DNA from: Bacteroidales bacterium
Lineage (GTDB): Bacteria > Bacteroidota > Bacteroidia > Bacteroidales > JAADJA01
Assembly (NCBI GenBank): GCA_021107975.1
Contig: JAIORT010000331.1
Span: 1-5,191, forward strand
Direction of reading: 5' to 3'
DNA length: 5,191 nt
Shown here one piece after another: positions 1 through 5,191 of this stretch (position 1 is the stretch's first letter; each line of letters begins with the position of its first letter). The translations under genes were made by a program, and so were the position numbers. The notes beneath the pieces are model-generated. The model was not told where the DNA came from, searched no databases, and saw only the letters and a program-made list of their open reading frames with translations.

Positions 1-695
1 TTCTTTTTCCTTCGGCTAAGAATTTGTGCAATCCTTTCTAACTCACGCTCCCTGCCGACAATCGGATCCAGTTTTCCTTCTTCAGCGTATTTTGTAATAT
101 CCCTTCCAAAATTGTCTAAAACAGGTGTTTTAGATTTAGAATCGGATACCTTTTTAATATTTCCACCGAAATGCCTTCCGCCTTCATCAGAATCTCCATT
201 AGCTGTACTTCCCGGCATATCATCCTTTGGATCCAGCCTTAATCCACCTTCACTATTCGAAATAATCGCTTTCAGTTCATCTTTCACAGCATCGTAATCA
301 ACGCCATAATCATTAAAAGCTTTTGTAACAATGTTGTCATTGTCTTTAAGAATCGCTAATAAAAGATGTTCTGTTCCAATAAGATCACTATTGAAAAGTT
401 TTGCTTCTAAGTAAGTTATTTTCAGCGCTCTTTCAGCTTGCTTAATCAAAGGGATGTTATCTGTTGTCTTTACTTTCTTCTCTTTAGGATTGGCAACAGC
501 AATCTCAATTTCTTTTCTCACCTTCGACATATCCATACCAAAGTAAGACAGGATTTGTATTGCCATTCCTTCTCCTTCCCGAATTATTCCAAGTAACAAA
601 TGTTCGAGTCCGATATAATCGTTTCCAAGCCTGATTGCTTCCTCACGGCTATATGAAAGTACATCCTTAACGCGTTGTGAAAATTTAGCTTCCAT
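1..695 (-). CDS. clpC: ClpC-type AAA+ unfoldase, N-terminal part (3' end beyond window)
   Basis: This is the N-terminal 231 residues of a Clp/Hsp100 ATPase. The family unfolds proteins in the cytoplasm and feeds them to the ClpP peptidase. Translating the minus strand from the ATG at 695-693 gives an open frame to the window edge. Two Clp-N repeats are visible, at about residues 4-65 and 79-144; each carries the hallmark EHLLL (31-35 and 109-113), preceded by DYIGL and DLIGT. A hydrophilic Gly/Ser/Asp-rich linker (about 148-190) follows. Then comes the stretch leading into the first AAA+ domain, with LDPIVGRERELER (209-221) and ILSRR. The Walker A motif should lie just past the edge, so ATPase residues, the coiled-coil middle domain and the ClpP-binding loop cannot be checked. 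The start fits the usual MEAKFSQRV opening, with A at -3 and no Shine-Dalgarno, as is normal in Bacteroidota. ClpB is less likely because the N-terminus and linker are ClpC-like. The gene is transcribed divergently from gyrA. Confidence 0.93.
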   Translation of the reverse strand, partial: MEAKFSQRVKDVLSYSREEAIRLGNDYIGLEHLLLGIIREGEGMAIQILSYFGMDMSKVRKEIEIAVANPKEKKVKTTDNIPLIKQAERALKITYLEAKLFNSDLIGTEHLLLAILKDNDNIVTKAFNDYGVDYDAVKDELKAIISNSEGGLRLDPKDDMPGSTANGDSDEGGRHFGGNIKKVSDSKSKTPVLDNFGRDITKYAEEGKLDPIVGRERELERIAQILSRRKK

Positions 696-845
696 ATTAA
701 GATTGCTATTATGAAAAAATTTAACGATGTAAAAAATTAAATATTATTATTTTTTCTACGATAAAGCACTGTAATTGTTATATTTCAAGATAAACGGATA
801 CTTTGTCAAATATCTTACCAAAATGCCTGTTTAATAACTATGAAT

Positions 846-856
846 GACAATTTGTC
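846..856. promoter_or_regulatory. Perfect 11-bp dyad, possible operator of clpC
   Basis: GACAATTTGTC is a perfect inverted repeat (GACAA, one-base centre, TTGTC). It sits just downstream of the candidate clpC -7 boxes, about where transcription would begin, which is a typical place for a repressor. Two imperfect relatives of the form GnCAnnnTGnC, with one mismatch each, lie further into the leader at 817-827 and 797-807. No regulator is identified. A short dyad in AT-rich DNA can arise by chance, so this is tentative. Confidence 0.3.
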
Positions 857-864
857 GCTCCTGC

Positions 865-884
865 CAAATGTAGATACAAAGGTA
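865..884 (-). promoter_or_regulatory. Tandem candidate -7 boxes for clpC
   Basis: Read on the minus strand, TACCTTTG (884-877) and TACATTTG (872-865) both match the Bacteroidota -7 consensus TAnnTTTG exactly and lie 4 bases apart. Neither has a clear TTTG about 19-22 bases upstream; the second has only a T-run near 889-894. Transcription would start near 859 or 871 and give a clpC leader of roughly 165-175 bases. The -7 matches are seen directly; use as a promoter is inference. Confidence 0.4.
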
Positions 885-971
885 CAGAAAAAACGAGTAT
901 GTTCATAATTTTTATTAACATATCTATGTTAGTAATAAAATCCTTTTAAAAATAACTACGTTTTAGTAAAT

Positions 972-1004
972 TTTGTTAAATTCGTAATTTTTTAGGACGA
1001 TTTG
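972..1004 (+). promoter_or_regulatory. Weak candidate promoter for gyrA
   Basis: TTTG at 972-975 is followed after 21 bases by ACGATTTG at 997-1004. The spacing fits the Bacteroidota -33/-7 arrangement, but the TA of TAnnTTTG is replaced by AC. The implied start of transcription, near 1010, leaves a leader of about 25 bases. Competing one-mismatch -7 boxes lie at 968-975 (AAATTTTG) and 1013-1020 (TGTTTTTG). The true gyrA promoter is therefore not settled by inspection. Confidence 0.22.
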
Positions 1005-1034
1005 TAATTAACTGTTTTTGAAGCGTATAAGAAT

Positions 1035-3557
1035 ATGGAAAATACACAAAGTGGTGAAAAGATTATAAAGGTTAACATCGAAAGCCAAATGAAGTCGGCT
1101 TACATTGATTATGCAATGTCGGTCATAGTGTCAAGAGCACTGCCAGATGTAAGAGACGGATTAAAGCCGGTTCACAGAAGAGTATTATACGGGATGCTTG
1201 AATTAGGAGTATTTTCAAACAGACCATATAAAAAATCAGCAAGGATAGTAGGGGAGGTGCTTGGTAAATATCACCCCCATGGCGATACGTCGGTTTATGA
1301 TGCAATGGTGAGAATGGCTCAGGATTGGTCGCTTCGTTATCCATTGATTGACGGACAGGGTAATTTTGGCTCAATGGACGGAGACAGCCCGGCAGCAATG
1401 CGATATACCGAAGCAAGGCTTAGGAAGATATCAGAGGAAATGCTAGCTGATATCAATAAAGATACTGTAGATACACAATTGAACTTTGATGATACTCTAT
1501 CTGAACCTACCGTACTTCCTGCAAAAATCCCTAATCTGCTTGTTAACGGGGCTTCTGGAATTGCTGTAGGTATGGCAACCAACATGCCTCCGCATAATTT
1601 GAATGAAGTTGTTGACGGCACGATTGCTTATATTGATAATAATGAGATTACCATCCCTGAGTTAATGAAAATGATTAAAGGTCCGGACTTTCCGACCGGA
1701 GGAATCATTTATGGTTACGATGGCGTTAAGAACGCCTATGAAACCGGACGCGGAAGAATTATCATGAGGGCAGAGGCAAACATTGAGGAGAATGATAATG
1801 GAAAAGCAAGGATTATTGTTACATCTATTCCTTACCAGGTGAACAAGGCTGAAATGATTAAAAAAACAGCCGATCTTGTAAATGATAAAAGAATTGATGG
1901 TATTTCGGATATAAGGGACGAATCGGACAGGGATGGACTCCGGATTGTTTATGACCTCCGCAGAGATGCAATTCCGAATGTTACTCTTAATAAATTATAC
2001 CAACACACTCAACTTCAGACATCCTTCAGTGTAAACAACATAGCATTGGTTAATGGTCGTCCTATGCTACTTAACCTGAAGGATATGATAAAATATTATG
2101 TGGAACACAGGCACAAGGTTTTAATAAGGAAAACCGAATACGAATTAAAAGAAGCTAAAAAAAAGGCTCATATTCTTGAGGGATTAATAAAAGCATTAGA
2201 CCACCTTGATGAAATAATTGCCCTGATAAGGTCTTCTCAAACTCCCGACGAAGCAAAGAACGGCTTAATGGAAACATTTGAATTTTCAGAAATTCAAGCC
2301 AAAGCTATTCTCGATATGAGATTGCAAAAACTTACAGGTTTAGAACAGAAAAAGCTAAAGGAAGAATATGCCGAGATACTCAAACTGATTGAAAGCCTTA
2401 AAGAGATTCTTGAAGATGAAATAATTAGAATGAATATCATTAAAGACGAGCTAAAAGAAATTAAAGAAAAATATGGCGATGAAACAAGAACAGAGATTGA
2501 ATATACAGCCAGCGATTTTAACATAGAAGATACTATTGCCGATGAAGAAGTTGTTATTACTATTTCTCACCTGGGCTATATCAAAAGAACACCGCTCACT
2601 GAATACAGAAGGCAACACAGGGGAGGGATAGGAGCTAAAGGCAGCAACACCCGTGGCGATGATTTTCTTGAGCATCTTTATATTGCCACCAATCATAACT
2701 ACATGCTTTTCTTTACTGAAAAAGGTAAATGTTACTGGCTGAGGGTTTTTGAAATTCCGGAAGGCGCTAAAACCTCAAAGGGCAGAGCAATTCAGAATCT
2801 CGTTAACATTGAACGGGATGATAAGGTCAAAGCGATAATAAATGTAAAAAATCTTAAGGACGAGGATTACATTAATAATAATTACATTACGCTTTGTACT
2901 AAAAAGGGAACAATTAAAAAAACTACCCTCAAAGCATATTCCCGTCCACGTATTAATGGTATTATTGCAGTTAAGATAAAGGAAGATGACATCCTGCTTG
3001 AGGCAAGGCTGACCAATGGTAAAAATGAAATTATTATGGCATTGAAATCGGGGAAGGCTATCAGGTTTAATGAAAGTAAGGTAAGACCAATGGGAAGAAA
3101 TGCAGCAGGAGTAAGGGGTATCAGGCTGGCAGGTCCGAAAGATGAAGTAGTTGGTATGATATGCCTGGAAAACGGGAAAAACGACGTTCTCGTAGTTTCG
3201 GAAAACGGATACGGAAAACGATCGAAGCTTGAAGATTACCGCATTACAAACAGGGGAGGGAAAGGTGTAAAAACTATTAATATTACTCCCAAAACAGGTA
3301 ACCTAATAGCCATTAAAGCAGTTGGTGATAACGATGATTTAATGATCATCAACAAATCGGGAGTTCTTATACGTATGGCTATTGCCGATTTAAGGGTTAT
3401 GGGTAGGGCAACACAAGGTGTCAGACTTATAAACATCAGGGAAGGAGATGCTATTGCTTCAGTCGCCAGGGTTGAAATAGAAGAAGAAGTCGTCGAAATT
3501 GAAGAACCGGCAACAGAAATAAATCAACCGGATGATAATACACAACAGACAGAATAA
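1035..3557 (+). CDS. gyrA: DNA gyrase subunit A
   Basis: This is the breakage-reunion subunit of DNA gyrase (A2B2 with GyrB), which introduces negative supercoils using ATP hydrolysed by GyrB. The protein is 840 aa, normal for the family. The winged-helix/tower region contains the catalytic Tyr124 next to Arg123 (AAMRYTEARL). It also has the conserved Arg34, Lys44, His47 and Arg49, and Ile176 in NGASGIAVGMAT, the residue that bends the gate DNA. A coiled coil spans about 355-480. The C-terminal wrapping domain (about 500-815) shows six blade repeats starting near residues 513, 563, 624, 672, 724 and 775. The GyrA box appears as QHRGGIG (527-533), which favours GyrA over ParC. The tail (814-840) is acidic, as in gyrases where it tunes DNA wrapping. 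In the quinolone pocket, Thr85 and Asp89 occupy the E. coli Ser83 and Asp87 positions. The start at 1035 gives the expected N-terminus, with A at -3 and -6 and no Shine-Dalgarno. The gene is divergent from clpC and 140 bases upstream of the TPR gene. Confidence 0.98.
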   Translation: MENTQSGEKIIKVNIESQMKSAYIDYAMSVIVSRALPDVRDGLKPVHRRVLYGMLELGVFSNRPYKKSARIVGEVLGKYHPHGDTSVYDAMVRMAQDWSLRYPLIDGQGNFGSMDGDSPAAMRYTEARLRKISEEMLADINKDTVDTQLNFDDTLSEPTVLPAKIPNLLVNGASGIAVGMATNMPPHNLNEVVDGTIAYIDNNEITIPELMKMIKGPDFPTGGIIYGYDGVKNAYETGRGRIIMRAEANIEENDNGKARIIVTSIPYQVNKAEMIKKTADLVNDKRIDGISDIRDESDRDGLRIVYDLRRDAIPNVTLNKLYQHTQLQTSFSVNNIALVNGRPMLLNLKDMIKYYVEHRHKVLIRKTEYELKEAKKKAHILEGLIKALDHLDEIIALIRSSQTPDEAKNGLMETFEFSEIQAKAILDMRLQKLTGLEQKKLKEEYAEILKLIESLKEILEDEIIRMNIIKDELKEIKEKYGDETRTEIEYTASDFNIEDTIADEEVVITISHLGYIKRTPLTEYRRQHRGGIGAKGSNTRGDDFLEHLYIATNHNYMLFFTEKGKCYWLRVFEIPEGAKTSKGRAIQNLVNIERDDKVKAIINVKNLKDEDYINNNYITLCTKKGTIKKTTLKAYSRPRINGIIAVKIKEDDILLEARLTNGKNEIIMALKSGKAIRFNESKVRPMGRNAAGVRGIRLAGPKDEVVGMICLENGKNDVLVVSENGYGKRSKLEDYRITNRGGKGVKTINITPKTGNLIAIKAVGDNDDLMIINKSGVLIRMAIADLRVMGRATQGVRLINIREGDAIASVARVEIEEEVVEIEEPATEINQPDDNTQQTE

Positions 3558-3593
3558 CTGATATTTATATAAGGTTATCTAAATTAATAATAC

Positions 3594-3603
3594 AAGCATG
3601 CTT
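3594..3603. repeat. 10-bp perfect palindrome downstream of gyrA
   Basis: AAGCATGCTT is a perfect palindrome 37 bases after the gyrA stop codon. It has no loop and no T-run after it, so it is not a convincing terminator. It could be a protein-binding site or chance; nothing else supports a function. I see no strong terminator for gyrA in 3558-3697, so read-through into the TPR gene is possible. Confidence 0.25.
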
Positions 3604-3632
3604 AATAAGAATGATTCCAAATTGGCTTGTTA

Positions 3633-3666
3633 TTTGGTTAATATCTTACATTAATTAATATTTTTG
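3633..3666 (+). promoter_or_regulatory. Bacteroidota-type promoter for the TPR gene
   Basis: TTTG at 3633-3636 and TATTTTTG at 3659-3666 match the -33 (TTTG) and -7 (TAnnTTTG) elements used by the primary sigma factor of Bacteroidota. The spacing of 22 bases is at the long end of the usual range; reading the upstream element as TTGG at 3634-3637 makes it 21. Transcription would start near 3672 and leave a leader of about 25 bases before the ATG at 3698. This suggests the TPR gene can be transcribed independently of gyrA. Confidence 0.5.
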
Positions 3667-3697
3667 TCAAACGTTTAACACAAAAACATTTATAATT

Positions 3698-4915
3698 ATG
3701 AAGAAGTTAGCATTATTAATCGCTTTTATTATTACTACTACATTTAGCTTTTCGCAGAATAATATGGTAGTAAGCGCATTTAATTATCACCGAAACGGCA
3801 AACTCGATAAAGCAAAAGAGGCAATCGATAAAGCCACTGTACACCCAAAAACCATTAGTAATGCCAAGACCTGGTATTACAGGGGTAATATTTACATTGA
3901 TATTTACAATAGCCAGGATGAGAACTATAAAAATCTTGACCCGGATGCCTTGTATAAAGCGTATGAAGCCTATACAAAGGCTACGGAGCTTGATACTAAA
4001 AAAACTTATGCAATTGATATAATACAAAGGATGCCAATTGTAGCACAAGCATATTTTAATGACGGGGCAAACAAATATAATCTCGGAATGGGAGCCAAAA
4101 GTGATAGCGCACTTGCAGTAAAGGAATTTAAAAATGCAGTTAATTCCTTTGAGAAAGCGTACGATATTTATTATGAAGCAGGAGCTATAGATACACTTTC
4201 ATTATATTACATCGCTTATACAGCCAATTTATCTCATGACTATGAATTAGCATTAGATAAATTTAACACCTTAATTGAATACGATTATCCTGAACCGGGA
4301 ATTTATTCGTCCATTTCAAAAATTTATATTGATTATAAAGATGATGCAGTTAAGTCAGAAGAATATTTAAAATTAGGTATGCAGAAATTTCCGGGTAATG
4401 AATACCTTTTATTTGCTACAATTAATTTTTACCTTGAAAGAGATAAAACTGCCGAAGCACTTGATCTGCTTGAAGTAGCCGCAGAATTAGAAGACGTTAA
4501 TGAAACTATTTTTTATGCCATTGGTGTTCAATACAATAAAATTGTGGAAGATACAAACCAAAGCAATGAGGCAAGGGATAATGCTTTTGAAAACGCGGTA
4601 AACGCATATAAAAATGCGCTTGAAATAAACCCTGATTATTTCGATTCGAATTATAATATGGGAGCTTTATACGTAAATAAGGCAATAGGAATTATTGAAA
4701 TAGCAAATCAATTACCACTTGATGCTACTGAAGAATATAAAACGATGAATGAAGAAGCAAAGAATTATTTGAGTTTAAGTTTGCCATACCTTGAAAAAGC
4801 ACATGAATTGCAGCCGGATGATATTAGCACATTGGGATCGTTAAAAGATATTTATACAAGGTTAAAAATGTATGATAAGATGAAAGAAATAAATGCTAAG
4901 TTAGAGAATAGATAA
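3698..4915 (+). CDS. Exported tetratricopeptide-repeat (TPR) protein
   Basis: This is a 405-aa protein built almost wholly of TPR-like helical hairpins, which usually act as protein-binding scaffolds; its partner is unknown. It opens with a clear signal peptide: MKK, a hydrophobic core at residues 4-16, then SFS before Q20 as the likely cleavage site. There is no lipobox cysteine or later membrane segment, so a soluble periplasmic location is inferred. Repeat-like units are visible at about residues 24-48, 57-98, 115-160, 167-194, 201-231, 234-264, 270-311, 316-373 and 377-403. Several end in canonical forms such as AYTKATELD, AYKNALEINP and YLEKAHELQP. Some units contain long inserts (for example 71-83 and 335-352), so the superhelix is irregular. 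No enzymatic motif or extra domain is seen. The start is set by the signal peptide and the nearby promoter, with A at -3 and -6. The gene lies in the same direction as gyrA after a 140-base gap, with its own candidate promoter and a terminator close behind the stop. Confidence 0.88.
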   Translation: MKKLALLIAFIITTTFSFSQNNMVVSAFNYHRNGKLDKAKEAIDKATVHPKTISNAKTWYYRGNIYIDIYNSQDENYKNLDPDALYKAYEAYTKATELDTKKTYAIDIIQRMPIVAQAYFNDGANKYNLGMGAKSDSALAVKEFKNAVNSFEKAYDIYYEAGAIDTLSLYYIAYTANLSHDYELALDKFNTLIEYDYPEPGIYSSISKIYIDYKDDAVKSEEYLKLGMQKFPGNEYLLFATINFYLERDKTAEALDLLEVAAELEDVNETIFYAIGVQYNKIVEDTNQSNEARDNAFENAVNAYKNALEINPDYFDSNYNMGALYVNKAIGIIEIANQLPLDATEEYKTMNEEAKNYLSLSLPYLEKAHELQPDDISTLGSLKDIYTRLKMYDKMKEINAKLENR

Positions 4916-4938
4916 AAAAATAACATAATAAAAAATAA

Positions 4939-4975
4939 ATAGGAGAGGTGTTGCTAAAATCTCTCCTATGTTTTT
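4939..4975. terminator. Hairpin terminator, probably bidirectional
   Basis: A 9-bp perfect stem (4939-4947 pairs with 4961-4969; ATAGGAGAG with CTCTCCTAT) has a 13-base loop. The loop can be shortened by a G-U and a T-A pair. It begins 23 bases after the TPR stop codon. Five T residues (4971-4975) follow the stem after one G, as in a rho-independent terminator on the plus strand. The A-rich stretch before the stem (4916-4939) reads as a broken T-run on the minus strand. The same hairpin could therefore also stop the convergent metallophosphoesterase gene. Confidence 0.8.
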
Positions 4976-5040
4976 ATATTTCCTATTTAACATAATATTA
5001 ATTATAGGGCAATATTCCATATTCTAAAATGCATTGGATT

Positions 5041-5191
5041 TCAAAGTTCAATTACTCTGTTATTCATAAATTGCAAATGTTCATTGTATTTCACATATCC
5101 TACTTGATTAGTAACTAACATTGTATCTCCAATCTTAAAATCAGGAATGTTTTGATGATGATGTCCAAATATCCAATAATTAATTTTTGAT
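5041..5191 (-). CDS. Calcineurin-like metallophosphoesterase, C-terminal fragment
   Basis: The minus strand is open from the window edge (first full codon ends at 5190) to a TGA at 5043-5041, giving the last 49 residues of a protein. The fragment contains YWIFGHHHQN, with GHHH at fragment residues 9-12. This matches the last metal-binding motif (GHxH) of calcineurin-like metallophosphoesterases, whose histidines help hold the dinuclear metal centre. After it come IGDTMLVTNQVGYV and a short tail ending in VIEL, which fit the closing strands after that motif in small bacterial members. The upstream metal ligands, the substrate and the start codon lie outside the window, so the subfamily cannot be named. 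The gene is convergent with the TPR gene, and the hairpin at 4939-4975 lies 66 bases past its stop codon. Its short length kept me from higher confidence. Confidence 0.7.
   Translation of the reverse strand, partial: SKINYWIFGHHHQNIPDFKIGDTMLVTNQVGYVKYNEHLQFMNNRVIEL

Larger units (their letters stand above)
696..1034. other. Divergent clpC-gyrA intergenic region
   Basis: This 339-base AT-rich stretch has no credible gene on either strand. It must carry the start signals for both clpC (leftward) and gyrA (rightward). On the minus strand it shows two candidate -7 boxes at 865-884. Between them and clpC lies a presumed leader of about 165 bases containing dyad-like 11-mers at 797-807, 817-827 and 846-856. 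The part nearest clpC (700-760) is mostly A/T runs with no visible structure. The gyrA side (885-1034) has only weak promoter matches. I see no CIRCE element and no CtsR-type heptamer repeat, the operators that govern clp or chaperone genes in Firmicutes. Confidence 0.8.

Noticed and set aside
112..297. Plus-strand open frame of 61 codons
   Set aside because: It lies antisense inside clpC, whose translation matches Clp-N and linker sequence exactly; the plus-strand product has no recognisable features.
805..810. TTGACA on the minus strand as a sigma70-type -35 box for clpC
   Set aside because: No TATAAT-like hexamer lies 16-18 bases downstream, and Bacteroidota primary promoters use TTTG and TAnnTTTG instead.
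1123..1621. Minus-strand open frames opposite the start of gyrA
   Set aside because: They are antisense to the most conserved part of GyrA, including the catalytic Tyr region, and their products resemble no family.
2294..3436. Other minus-strand open frames inside gyrA
   Set aside because: They are shadows of the GyrA coiled coil and C-terminal blades; the hydrophobic or Ser-rich products reflect antisense of Lys/Glu-rich helices.
3617..3637. Possible hairpin CCAAAT / ATTTGG as a gyrA terminator
   Set aside because: The stem is only 6 bp with a 9-base loop and no T-run, and it overlaps the -33 element of the better-supported TPR promoter.
3716..4048. Minus-strand open frame of 110 codons opposite the TPR gene
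   Set aside because: It is antisense to a gene with a signal peptide and TPR pattern, and has no start signals or family likeness.
1..5191. A new defence, mobile or biosynthetic system
   Set aside because: All coding space is accounted for by clpC, gyrA, a TPR gene and a metallophosphoesterase fragment. There are no transposase, integrase, nuclease, CRISPR or repeat-array signatures.

Overview
The window looks like ordinary chromosomal DNA of a member of Bacteroidota (Bacteroidales-like). Four things point there: the AT-rich sequence, the lack of Shine-Dalgarno sequences before any start codon, promoter-like TAnnTTTG boxes, and a GyrA and ClpC of clearly Bacteroidota type. I could not run a search, so family or genus is not assigned.

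Layout. Positions 1-695 (minus) hold the first 231 codons of clpC, a Clp/Hsp100 AAA+ unfoldase, cut by the left edge just as its first ATPase domain begins. A 339-base divergent intergenic region (696-1034) separates it from gyrA. It carries tandem candidate -7 boxes for clpC and a small cluster of 11-bp dyad-like sites in the presumed clpC leader. A complete gyrA (1035-3557, plus, 840 aa) follows. After 140 AT-rich bases with a good Bacteroidota-type promoter comes a complete gene for an exported TPR protein (3698-4915, plus, 405 aa). A hairpin terminator at 4939-4975 ends this plus-strand block. Positions 5041-5191 (minus) hold the last 49 codons of a convergent gene, recognisable by its GHHH motif as the C-terminus of a calcineurin-like metallophosphoesterase.

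The genes are housekeeping: protein quality control (ClpC), DNA supercoiling (GyrA), a periplasmic helical-repeat scaffold of unknown partner, and a metal-dependent phosphoesterase. From memory, divergent clpC beside gyrA and a TPR gene is a recurring arrangement in Bacteroides and relatives, so the TPR gene is probably a conserved neighbour rather than an insertion. I see no tRNA, rRNA, CRISPR, transposon, phage or defence genes and no sign of a new multi-gene system. The points most worth a second look are the dyad cluster upstream of clpC, the uncharacterised exported TPR protein beside gyrA, and the split GyrA-box signature in the GyrA C-terminal domain.
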